From positions 1 through 16,294 of the forward strand of contig JAEWIF010000075.1 of assembly GCA_023387335.1 (NCBI GenBank): a DNA stretch of 16,294 nucleotides, in the 5' to 3' direction. Within the stretch, counting starts at the first letter, position 1; every line of letters begins with the position of its first letter. The position numbers and the translations under genes are program-made. This DNA comes from Pseudomonadota bacterium. GTDB lineage: Bacteria > Pseudomonadota > Gammaproteobacteria > Burkholderiales > Burkholderiaceae_C. This document shows positions 1 to 9,114 of the stretch, one piece after another. The notes under the pieces are model-generated. The model was not told the origin of the DNA, made no database searches, and saw only the letters and a list, made by a program, of their open reading frames with translations.

Positions 1-725
<725 letters not shown>

Positions 726-765
726 TTTCGCCGATCCGGCCTCCGCGAGGAGGCTGGAGCAAGAC

Positions 766-790
766 AAAAGCCGCCCTCGGGCGGCTTTTT
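766..790 (+). terminator. Rho-independent terminator of icd, probably bidirectional
   Basis: A GCCGCC/GGCGGC stem (770-775 with 780-785) and CTCG loop is preceded by AAAA and followed by TTTTT. The A-run and T-run flank the stem symmetrically, so the same hairpin can stop the rightward icd transcript and the leftward cold-shock transcript whose stop codon lies at 810-812. Confidence 0.88.
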
Positions 791-809
791 GCTTTGGTGC
801 TGCGGCGGC

Positions 810-1124
810 TTACTCGGCCGGCAGGTCGGGGCGTTGCGATGGCGCGTGGAACTGCGGGGCGCGCACCTTCGATTGGCGCGGCGGCCGCTCGCCCTGCGGC
901 GGTTGGGTCTGGATCGGCTGCACCTCGGCATGGATGTTCTGCGCCAGCTGGCCCTTGGGGCCCTGCGTGATGTCGAACGTGACGCGCGAGCCCTGCTTGA
1001 GCGTCTTGAAGCCGTCCATGGAGATGGCTGAGAAATGCGCGAAGACGTCCGTGCCGCCGCCGTCGGGCTCGATGAACCCAAAGCCCTTCGCGTCGTTGAA
1101 CCACTTGACTGTACCGGTCGCCAT
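810..1124 (-). CDS. CspA-family cold-shock protein with a Pro/Gln-rich C-terminal tail
   Basis: This 104-residue protein has a complete cold-shock domain in residues 1-67. It shows the RNA-binding motifs RNP1 (KGFGFI, 13-18) and RNP2 (VFAHFS, 27-32), and the typical start MATGTVKWFN. Such proteins bind single-stranded RNA/DNA and loosen RNA secondary structure in the cytoplasm. Ordinary CspA proteins end near residue 67-70. Here about 37 extra residues follow, low in complexity and rich in Pro, Gln and Arg, probably disordered. The ATG at 1124 is preceded by a GAAAGAGGG-type ribosome site. The gene is divergent from clpS and convergent with icd. A TTGACA hexamer about 65 bp upstream may belong to its promoter. 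Confidence 0.93.
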   Translation of the reverse strand: MATGTVKWFNDAKGFGFIEPDGGGTDVFAHFSAISMDGFKTLKQGSRVTFDITQGPKGQLAQNIHAEVQPIQTQPPQGERPPRQSKVRAPQFHAPSQRPDLPAE

Positions 1125-1165
1125 CTGGAGGCCCTCTTTCTTGTCCTTCTTGAAACCTGTGCGCG

Positions 1166-1195
1166 AGTGTCCGGGATTCGGCCGGACGCTGTCAA
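1166..1195 (-). promoter_or_regulatory. Possible promoter and leader hairpin of the cold-shock gene
   Basis: On the minus strand a perfect -35 hexamer TTGACA lies at 1195-1190. The best -10 at 18-bp spacing is GACACT (1171-1166), which is poor, so only the -35 is convincing. Between them lies a TCCGG/CCGGA dyad (1170-1174 and 1182-1186). If transcription starts near 1160, the leader would be about 35 nt. Confidence 0.3.
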
Positions 1196-1386
1196 CATTT
1201 TCACATACTAAAGTTTTGATGGCCTGGAAGGGCCATCCGACAGGGCTTGGGCCACTCGCGCTGGGACAATGAAGCGGCGCGTGTCTTGGTCTGGGCTGCC
1301 GCGGGAGGGCGGCGTGAAGCAGCCGCTTGAATGTCGCGCCGTCGTCACCATTTCACTTTTGCGGTGCAGTGCCCAGGGCCGCTCGA

Positions 1387-1392
1387 TAGAAT
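1387..1392 (+). promoter_or_regulatory. -10-like box immediately upstream of clpS
   Basis: TAGAAT at 1387-1392 ends seven bases before the clpS ATG at 1400. With usual spacing, transcription would begin at or within a base of the A of that ATG. No convincing -35 is seen (TGCAGT at 16-bp spacing is weak) and there is no Shine-Dalgarno sequence before 1400. Confidence 0.35.
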
Positions 1393-1399
1393 GAATTTC

Positions 1400-1759
1400 A
1401 TGGCCAGCAAACCACCCGTGCCCGCACCGGTAGCGCCGAAGGCGCAGCCGACGGACGACGACGGCGGCTCCGTGGTGCTCGAGCGGCGGACCCAGAAAAC
1501 CCAGCCGCCGCAGATGTACCAGGTCGTCATGCTCAACGACGACTACACCCCCATGGAGTTCGTCGTGGTGGTGATCCAGGAGTTCTTCAACAAGGACCGT
1601 GAAACCGCCACGCAGATCATGCTCAAGATCCATCTGGACGGAAAAGGCATCTGCGGCGTGTATTCGCGGGATGTGGCAGCCACCAAGGTCGAGCAGGTGC
1701 AGGAAGCCGCCAGGCAGGCGGGCCACCCCCTGCAATGCGTCAGTGAACCCGTTGAGTAA
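1400..1759 (+). CDS. clpS: ATP-dependent Clp protease adaptor ClpS
   Basis: This 119-residue protein is the N-end-rule adaptor that delivers substrates with Leu, Phe, Tyr or Trp N-termini to the ClpA-ClpP protease in the cytoplasm. The signature N-D-D-Y-T-P-M lies at residues 46-52, covering the Asn/Asp residues that hold the substrate alpha-amino group and the gatekeeper Met. The other pocket residues, M74 and H78 (IMLKIHLDGKG), are also present. Residues 1-35 form the flexible, Pro-rich N-terminal extension that engages ClpA. I chose the ATG at 1400 because MASKPP resembles family N-termini. ATG 1391 (three residues longer) and 1331 are alternatives. clpA follows after 56 bp, the normal partner arrangement. 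Confidence 0.95.
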   Translation: MASKPPVPAPVAPKAQPTDDDGGSVVLERRTQKTQPPQMYQVVMLNDDYTPMEFVVVVIQEFFNKDRETATQIMLKIHLDGKGICGVYSRDVAATKVEQVQEAARQAGHPLQCVSEPVE

Positions 1760-1815
1760 ATGCGGGTCCAAACGCTCAGACGTGAATCAAGCAAGCTAGG
1801 CGAAAAGGAAAGTTC

Positions 1816-4131
<2,316 letters not shown>

Positions 4132-4153
4132 GGCGTCCGGCCTCGAAACGAAG

Positions 4154-4179
4154 AAGCCGCCCCTTGGGGCGGCTTTTCC
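4154..4179 (+). terminator. Rho-independent terminator after clpA
   Basis: AAGCCGCCCC (4154-4163) pairs with GGGGCGGCTT (4166-4175), and the run TTTT-CC-TTT follows. It lies 22 bp after the clpA stop. On the minus strand the run is TTCTTC, so it may also work, less well, for the leftward EVE-domain gene that ends at 4203. Confidence 0.88.
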
Positions 4180-4202
4180 TTTGCGGCGGCGCGAACGCGG
4201 CG

Positions 4203-4667
4203 CTAGGCGTCCAGCAGCCCGGTGATCAACCGCCAGTGCTTCTCCTCCACCGGCGTGATCGACAGCCGGTTGCCCTTCTTCAGCACGACCATGTCGGCCA
4301 GCTCGGGCATGGAGCGCATCTCGGGCAGCCTGAGGTTGCGGGTCTTCTTCAGCACCTTCACGTCCACCAGGTACCAGCGGGGCGACTCGCGCTTGGACTC
4401 CGGGTCGAAGTAGGGCGACGAGGGCTGGAACTGGGTGGGATCGGGATAGGGCTCGGAGGCCACCTCCGCGATCCCGACGACGCCCGGCTCGGCGCAGCTC
4501 GAGTGATAGAACAGCACGCCGTCGCCGATGTTCATCGTCTTGCGCATGAAGTTGCGCGCCTGGAAGTTGCGCACGCCGGTCCAGGGCACCGTGGACCTGG
4601 GCGCGGCGAGCGCGTCGTCGACCGACACGTCGTCGGGTTCGGATTTCATCAGCCAATACTGGGCCAC
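4203..4667 (-). CDS. EVE-domain protein (THYN1/PUA-like fold)
   Basis: This 154-residue protein fills a single EVE domain (PF01878 family, related to PUA and YTH folds). It starts with the hallmark AQYWLMKSEPDD and contains VPWTGVRNFQARNFMR, GDGVLFYHSS, GVVGIAEV and the closing PVEEKHWRLI. EVE proteins bind modified bases in DNA or RNA, but the bacterial stand-alone forms have no settled cellular role. The start codon is GTG at 4667, chosen because a perfect AGGAGG sits 6 bp upstream and the homologous N-terminus begins here. A CATAAT -10 box at 4698-4693 gives a short leader, so the gene may be transcribed apart from the lipoprotein gene 52 bp upstream. No restriction or modification gene is beside it. 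Confidence 0.9.
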   Translation of the reverse strand: MAQYWLMKSEPDDVSVDDALAAPRSTVPWTGVRNFQARNFMRKTMNIGDGVLFYHSSCAEPGVVGIAEVASEPYPDPTQFQPSSPYFDPESKRESPRWYLVDVKVLKKTRNLRLPEMRSMPELADMVVLKKGNRLSITPVEEKHWRLITGLLDA

Positions 4668-4692
4668 GCCGTCCTCCTGGAAAGACGGGCCG

Positions 4693-4709
4693 ATTATGGT
4701 GCGCGCACC
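4693..4709 (-). promoter_or_regulatory. Probable promoter -10 and palindrome ahead of the EVE gene
   Basis: On the minus strand CATAAT occupies 4698-4693, 25 bp before the GTG start. Immediately upstream is the perfect 12-bp palindrome GGTGCGCGCACC (4698-4709), which falls in the -10/-35 spacer where a repressor could sit. No good -35 is visible. CCATAATCG recurs upstream of lptF. Confidence 0.4.
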
Positions 4710-4719
4710 TTGGCGCTGA

Positions 4720-5430
4720 CTACCAGCCCTTGGCGGCGATGAGCTCCAGCACCTTGCGCGCGACCGCCGCCGAGCCCGCCGCGTTCAGGTGCACGCCATC
4801 GGCGCGCAGCGAAGTCGGCACCACGTCGTCCTGCCTGTCGATCACGTCCGCCGGATTGGCCGGATCGGCCAGGCCGACCAGGAACTCGCGGATGTCGAAG
4901 AAGCGGTCGCCGTAGATCGCCGCCAGGTCCGCGTTCAGCCGCACGATGGTGGCGTAGTCCGCGCCGCCGCGGCGCTCCGCCGGCGCGGCCTGGTTGACGA
5001 CGCCCAGCACCAGGAACCGGTTGTTGCCCGGCGCGAGCGAGGCGATCGAGCGCGCCAGGTCGGCCTTGATCGCCTCGGCGTCGGTCTGGTTGTTGCCGCC
5101 GTACCAGAAGACGTTGACCCAGTCGTCATGCGCGTCTTCGCGGATCTGCAGGTCGGCGACCTGGGTCGACGTGAGGCCTGCGAAGCCGCCGCCGAACACC
5201 TGCCGCGAGCCGGCGATCTGCCTCAGCTGCGCGGCATAGCCCGGCACGTCCGGGCGGTCCGGCAGGCCCGTGGTGTGCGAATCGCCCCAGGCGGCGATGT
5301 CGCGCGTGCCGGCCAGCGCACTGGCGTCCGTGCCGGCCGAGCTATCGACTCCACCGCCGCCGCCGCCGCCGCCGCCGCAAGCGGCCAGCACCATGGAGGC
5401 GAGCGCCCCCAGCGCCATTCTTCGTTGCAT
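4720..5430 (-). CDS. SGNH/GDSL-type hydrolase, predicted lipoprotein with poly-glycine linker
   Basis: This 236-residue protein is predicted to be exported. A short signal peptide ends in the lipobox L-A-A-C with Cys18 as the lipidation site, followed by nine Gly residues and a Ser/Ala linker. The rest is an SGNH hydrolase: block I GDSH with Ser51 nucleophile (His replaces the usual Leu of GDSL), a glycine block around 81-84, block III GGNN with Asn113, and block V D-G-V-H with Asp211/His214. This supports a periplasmic esterase or deacetylase anchored in a membrane; the substrate cannot be told. The mature enzyme is compact, as for small SGNH members. It lies 69 bp after the aminotransferase stop, same direction. 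The start at 5430 is supported by the signal peptide. The ribosome site (GGGGA) is modest. Confidence 0.85.
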   Translation of the reverse strand: MQRRMALGALASMVLAACGGGGGGGGGVDSSAGTDASALAGTRDIAAWGDSHTTGLPDRPDVPGYAAQLRQIAGSRQVFGGGFAGLTSTQVADLQIREDAHDDWVNVFWYGGNNQTDAEAIKADLARSIASLAPGNNRFLVLGVVNQAAPAERRGGADYATIVRLNADLAAIYGDRFFDIREFLVGLADPANPADVIDRQDDVVPTSLRADGVHLNAAGSAAVARKVLELIAAKGW

Positions 5431-5467
5431 GTGATCCCCACAGCTGTACTGCGCGGGGATTGTTGGG

Positions 5468-5509
5468 AAACCGGGAGCCCGGCGGTGTCAGCCGGCGCCT
5501 CAGAGGCGC
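5468..5509 (-). terminator. Possible weak terminator after the aminotransferase gene
   Basis: Two hairpins follow each other on the minus strand. GCGCCTC-A-GAGGCGC (5495-5509) spans the aminotransferase stop codon. CCGGG-AG-CCCGG (5471-5482) is followed by only TTTCCC. The T-run is short, so read-through into the lipoprotein gene is likely. Confidence 0.35.
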
Positions 5510-6672
5510 GCAAGCCGGTCCAGCGCCTTGTGCAGCGTCTCGTCCTTCTTTGCGAAGCAGAAGCGCACCACGCGCTGGTCGAAGCCGTCGCCGTAGAAGG
5601 CGGACAGCGGGATCGCCGCCACGCCGATCTCGCGGGTGAGCCACAGGCAGAAGTCGGACTCGGAGAGGTCGCTCACCGCCGAGATGTCCACGCACTGGAA
5701 GTAGGTGCCTTCGCTGGGCAGCACGCGCAGCCGGGTGCGGCCCAGGCCTTCGCGGAAGAGGTCGCGCTTGCGCTGGTAGAAGGCCGGCAGTTCCAGGTAG
5801 GGCTTCGGGTCCGCCATGTACGCGGCCAGGCCGTGCTGCACCGGCGTGTTGACGGTGAAGACGTTGAACTGGTGCACCTTGCGGAACTCGGCGCTCAGCG
5901 ACACCGGCGCCGCCACGTAGCCGACCTTCCAGCCGGTCACGTGGTAGGTCTTGCCGAAGCTCGACACGATGAAGGCCCGAGCTGCCAGGCCCGGAAAGCG
6001 CGCCGCGCTCTGGTGCGGCTGGCCGTCGAACACCATGTGCTCGTAGACCTCGTCGCTGATCAGCAGCACGTCGGTGGGCGCCAGCAGGTCCTGCAGCCGC
6101 AGCATCTCCTCGCGCGTCCACACGGTGGCGCTGGGGTTGTGCGGCGAGTTGATGATGATGGCGCGCGTGCGCGGCGTCATGGCCGCGGCGATGCGGTCGA
6201 AGTCGGGGCGGAAGGTGCCGGGCGTGAGCGGAACGCGCACCACGGTGCCGCCGGCCAGCTCGATGTTGGGCACGTAGCTGTCGTAGCAGGGCTCCAGCAC
6301 GATCACTTCATCGCCGGGCCGCACCACCGCGAGGATGGCGGTGATGATGGCCTGCGTGGCGCCCGCGGTGACCGTCACCTCCGACACCGGGTCGTAGCGA
6401 TGGCCGTACATCGCCTCGACCTTGCCGGCGATCGCCTCCCGCAGCGAGGGCACGCCCGTCATCGGCGGGTACTGGTTCAGGCCGCTCGTCATCGCGTCGG
6501 TCACCGACTGCACCAACTTCGGGTCGCACTCGAAGTCGGGAAAGCCTTGACCGAGGTTGACGGCGCCCGTCTCGGTGGCCAGGGCCGACATCACGGTGAA
6601 GATGGTGGTGCCCACGGAGGGCAGCTTGGTCTGTACGGACGGCGTCCGCACGGCGATGACTTCAGAGCTCAT
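5500..6672 (-). CDS. PLP-dependent class I/II aminotransferase, methionine aminotransferase (YbdL)-like
   Basis: This 390-residue fold-type I aminotransferase has N179 (NSPHNP), D207 and Y210 (SDEVY) contacting the cofactor, K241 in SSFGKTYHVTGWK forming the internal aldimine, and R370 (VVRFCFAK) to hold the substrate carboxylate. The N-terminal KLPSVGTTIFTVMSALA and the NLGQGFPDF block are typical of the YbdL/kynurenine-aminotransferase-like subgroup, which prefers methionine and aromatic amino acids. The exact substrate is an inference. Its ATG lies within the end of cysB (11-bp overlap, ATGAGCTCTGA), with no clear ribosome site of its own, so translation is probably coupled to CysB. Pairing with CysB agrees with a role in sulfur amino acid metabolism. 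Confidence 0.9.
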   Translation of the reverse strand: MSSEVIAVRTPSVQTKLPSVGTTIFTVMSALATETGAVNLGQGFPDFECDPKLVQSVTDAMTSGLNQYPPMTGVPSLREAIAGKVEAMYGHRYDPVSEVTVTAGATQAIITAILAVVRPGDEVIVLEPCYDSYVPNIELAGGTVVRVPLTPGTFRPDFDRIAAAMTPRTRAIIINSPHNPSATVWTREEMLRLQDLLAPTDVLLISDEVYEHMVFDGQPHQSAARFPGLAARAFIVSSFGKTYHVTGWKVGYVAAPVSLSAEFRKVHQFNVFTVNTPVQHGLAAYMADPKPYLELPAFYQRKRDLFREGLGRTRLRVLPSEGTYFQCVDISAVSDLSESDFCLWLTREIGVAAIPLSAFYGDGFDQRVVRFCFAKKDETLHKALDRLARL

Positions 6673-7606
6673 AGTCGTTGACGTGGCCGCTCATGGCCTT
6701 GGCGATCAGGTGCCGGTCCAGGCGGCTGGAAAGCAGTTCGGCGAACTGGAAGACGAAGTTGCGCAGGTACGCGCCGCGCTTGAAGGCGACGCGGGCGACA
6801 TTCTGGCCGAACAGCGTGCCGAGCGGACGCACCGCCAGGTCGGCGTTCTGCGCGTCGTCGCGCACCGCCATCTCGGCGACGATGCCCACGCCCAGGCCCA
6901 GCCGGACGTAGGTCTTGATCACGTCCGAATCGATCGCCTCCAGCGCGATGCGCGGCTGCAGCTTGCGATGCGCGAACGCGGTGTCGATGCGCGTGCGGCC
7001 GGTGAACGAGGGGTGGTAGGTGATGATCGGCTCGGCCGCCAGGTCCTCGAGGTTGATGCGCTCCTTGCTCACCAGAGGATGGTCGCGCGGCATCACCAGC
7101 ACGTGCTGCCACTCGTAGCAGGGCAGGGTGACCAGTTCCTGGTAGTCCGACAGCGATTCGGTGGCGATGCCGATCTCGGCGATCTCGTCGATCACCATCC
7201 GCGCCACCTGGTCGGGCGAGCCCTGGTGCAGGCTGACGTTCACCTTGGGATAGGCCTCGCGCAGGTTGGCCACCGGCACCGGCAGCACGTAGCGCGCCTG
7301 CGTGTGGGTGGTGGCGATGGAGAGCGTGCCGCTATCCTGGGCGCTGAACTGCTCGCCGATGCGCTTCAGGTTGCCGACCTCGCGCATGATCAGCTCGATG
7401 CTGCGCAGCACGTGCTGGCCGGGTTCGGTGATGCGCTTCAGGCGCTTGCCGTGGCGGGCGAAGATCTCCACGCCCAGTTCCTCTTCCAGTTCGATGATCG
7501 CCTTGGACACGCCCGGTTGCGAGGTGTGCAGCGCCTTGGCGGCTTCCGTCAGGTTGAGGTTGCGGCGGGCGGCTTCCTGGACGAAGCGGAACTGGTGGAG
7601 GTTCAT
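6662..7606 (-). CDS. cysB: LysR-type regulator CysB
   Basis: This 314-residue LysR-family activator has a winged helix-turn-helix in residues about 1-60 (LTEAAKALHTSQPGVSKAIIELEEELG) and an effector domain from about 90. CysB controls sulfate and sulfonate assimilation and senses N-acetylserine and sulfate. The residues known to line the anion site in Klebsiella CysB fall at the same numbers here: T100, T102, Q103 (TTHTQARY), T149, W166 and T202. This makes CysB or its close paralogue Cbl much likelier than a generic LysR protein. The ATG at 7606 has no Shine-Dalgarno. A TAATAT box 9 bp upstream suggests a very short leader. A 28-bp dyad over that box fits autoregulation. The gene overlaps the downstream aminotransferase. 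Confidence 0.92.
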   Translation of the reverse strand: MNLHQFRFVQEAARRNLNLTEAAKALHTSQPGVSKAIIELEEELGVEIFARHGKRLKRITEPGQHVLRSIELIMREVGNLKRIGEQFSAQDSGTLSIATTHTQARYVLPVPVANLREAYPKVNVSLHQGSPDQVARMVIDEIAEIGIATESLSDYQELVTLPCYEWQHVLVMPRDHPLVSKERINLEDLAAEPIITYHPSFTGRTRIDTAFAHRKLQPRIALEAIDSDVIKTYVRLGLGVGIVAEMAVRDDAQNADLAVRPLGTLFGQNVARVAFKRGAYLRNFVFQFAELLSSRLDRHLIAKAMSGHVNDYEL

Positions 7607-7612
7607 GCCGAA

Positions 7613-7640
7613 TGCATATTAAGCCAGAGCCTATTATGCA
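7613..7640 (-). promoter_or_regulatory. cysB promoter with overlapping dyad operator candidate
   Basis: TGCATATTA (7613-7621) and TATTATGCA (7632-7640) form an inverted repeat with 8 of 9 positions matching around a 10-bp spacer. On the minus strand the right arm, read first, leads into the left arm that contains the -10-like TAATAT (7621-7616). A factor bound here would cover the core promoter, as expected for a self-repressing LysR-type gene. The -35 region (ATCCTG, 7644-7639) is weak. Confidence 0.45.
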
Positions 7641-7648
7641 GGATTCGT

Positions 7649-8017
7649 CTAAGGGAGTCCGCGCAGCGGCGCCTCCGCCAGGGCTTCTATGACCTCCGCA
7701 AGCTCCCCGACCGAGGGGAGCACGGCGAACGCCAGATCCGGGTGCGACGCCCGCGCCGCTTCGACCAGCGCCGGGAGGTCCTGCCGGGCGTGCTTGCCGA
7801 CGCCCAGGAACATCGGCAGCACGGTCACGTGGCCGGCGCCCTGGTTCGCGAGCTGCGCGACCGCAGCGGCGAAGTCCGGCGCCTGCAGTTCCAGGAACGC
7901 GCACGCCACGAGCGTGCCGGGCGCCTTCTCGACGATCCTGCGCGCCACCGCGTCCATCGGTTCGCGCCAGGCCGGGTCGCGCGAGCCGTGCCCGAACAGG
8001 ATCACGCCCCGCGTCAT
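7649..8017 (-). CDS. cbiX: Short-form sirohydrochlorin chelatase (CbiX/SirB family)
   Basis: This 122-residue protein is the half-length class II chelatase, which acts as a homodimer and inserts Fe or Co into sirohydrochlorin. It has the family start VILFGHGSRDP with metal-binding H10 and the second His, H76, in GVGKHARQDLP, plus the FLELQAPDFAAAV segment that resembles the F-x-E-x-x-x-P block. Full-length CbiX/CbiK proteins are about twice this size. The ATG at 8017 overlaps the lptG stop as ATGA, so translation is coupled to lptG. Next downstream is cysB. Siroheme is the cofactor of sulfite reductase, which CysB controls, so iron insertion is the likelier reaction. That choice over cobalt is an inference. 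Confidence 0.88.
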   Translation of the reverse strand: MTRGVILFGHGSRDPAWREPMDAVARRIVEKAPGTLVACAFLELQAPDFAAAVAQLANQGAGHVTVLPMFLGVGKHARQDLPALVEAARASHPDLAFAVLPSVGELAEVIEALAEAPLRGLP

Positions 8018-9114
8018 CGCCGCAGCACCAGCCAGCTGAAGGCGCCCAGCGACAGCAGTGAGTAGAGCAGGCCGGGCGCCGCCGCGGTCAGCCAGGGCCA
8101 CCAGTTGCGCAGGTTTCCGATGTAGCCGAACACGTTGTTCAGGAGGAAGAAGCTGATGCCGATCAGCACGCCGCCGAACACGTAGGTGGTGATCGTCCCC
8201 GATCGGAAGTGCAGGTAGGCGAACGGCAGCGCCAGCACCACCATCACCAGGCAGCTGAGCGGATAGAACACCTTGCGCCAGAACTCGATCTCGTAGCGCT
8301 GCGACGTCTGCCCGTTCGCCTCCAGGTGCTGGATGTACGAGAACAGGTCCAGCGTGCTCATGCGGTCGGGCCGCAGCAGCGCCACCGACACCATTTCCTG
8401 CGTGAGTTCGGTGCGCCAGCGCAGTTGCGGCACCGTGCTGCGTTCCACGCGCGGCATGTCGGTGCGGGTGGCGAAGCGCGTGATCTCGGCCTGATGCAGT
8501 TGCCACGCGCCGCCCGCGAAATTGGCGCGGGGCGCCGAAGTGATGCTGACCAGGAAGCCGCGATCGTCGGCCTCGAACAGGCGCACGTTCTGCATCGACC
8601 CGTCCGGCGCCATCGCGGACACGTTGACGTTGTAGGTGGATTGCGCCTGCCGCTCCTTCAGCCAGGCGCCGGTCTGGCCGATGCTGATGCGGCCCTGCGA
8701 CTGCGCGCGCAGCAGCTGCGCGGCCTTGTCGGCGGCCGGGGCCAGGTAGTCGCCGGCCGCGAAGGTGAGGGCGGTGAACGCCATGCCCAGCACCAGCAGC
8801 GTCCGCAACGCGCGGCCCGGTCCCAGGCCGCTGGTGCGCAGGATGGTGTATTCGGAGCTCTGCGCCAGCCGCGCCATCACGAAGATGGTGCCGATCAGCA
8901 CCGCGATCGGCAGCAGCTCGTATAGGTGGCTGGGCATCAGCAGCCCCACGTACAGCAGCGCCTGCGTCAGCCGGTACGGATTGGGGCCGCCACGCCCCAC
9001 CTCGGACAGCTCCTCGACGAAGTCGAAGAAGAAGAACAGCGCCAGGAAGCCCGCGACCACGAACAGCACCGCGGCCAGCACCTCCCGGTAGACCAGGCGT
9101 CGGATCGTCTTCAA
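8014..9114 (-). CDS. lptG: LPS export ABC transporter permease LptG
   Basis: This 366-residue inner-membrane subunit of the LptB2FG complex extracts lipopolysaccharide from the inner membrane and passes it to LptC. Transmembrane segments are seen near the N-terminus (VLAAVLFVVAGFLALFFFF, then two more before about residue 115), followed by a periplasmic beta-jellyroll region (about 130-260) and three C-terminal segments. SSEYTILRTSG is the cytoplasmic coupling-helix region that contacts LptB. I place the start at a TTG (9114), because L-K-T-I-R-R-L-V-Y-R-E matches the usual LptG N-terminus and the TTG forms a TTGA overlap with the lptF stop. A longer in-frame ATG at 9183 lies inside lptF and adds residues unlike LptG. 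Confidence 0.93.
   Translation of the reverse strand: MKTIRRLVYREVLAAVLFVVAGFLALFFFFDFVEELSEVGRGGPNPYRLTQALLYVGLLMPSHLYELLPIAVLIGTIFVMARLAQSSEYTILRTSGLGPGRALRTLLVLGMAFTALTFAAGDYLAPAADKAAQLLRAQSQGRISIGQTGAWLKERQAQSTYNVNVSAMAPDGSMQNVRLFEADDRGFLVSITSAPRANFAGGAWQLHQAEITRFATRTDMPRVERSTVPQLRWRTELTQEMVSVALLRPDRMSTLDLFSYIQHLEANGQTSQRYEIEFWRKVFYPLSCLVMVVLALPFAYLHFRSGTITTYVFGGVLIGISFFLLNNVFGYIGNLRNWWPWLTAAAPGLLYSLLSLGAFSWLVLRR

Larger units (their letters stand above)
1125..1399. other. Divergent intergenic region between the cold-shock gene and clpS
   Basis: These 275 bp hold the 5' regions of two divergent genes. The left part carries the cold-shock leader and a TTGACA box. The middle, around 1190-1220, is locally AT-rich (TCAACATTTTCACATACTAAAG). 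The right end carries a -10-like TAGAAT at 1387-1392 just before clpS. An upstream in-frame ATG at 1331 would lengthen ClpS by 23 residues, but it lacks a ribosome site and the extra residues do not look like ClpS. I see no small gene or RNA gene here. Confidence 0.6.

Noticed and set aside
1331..1399. ClpS start at the upstream ATG 1331
   Set aside because: The added residues (MSRRRHHFTFAVQC...) do not resemble ClpS N-termini, no ribosome site is present, and the -10-like box would fall inside the coding sequence.
4789..8065. Long plus-strand frames opposite the lipoprotein, aminotransferase and cysB
   Set aside because: They are antisense to three genes with intact catalytic or ligand-binding motifs and show no recognisable domain of their own.
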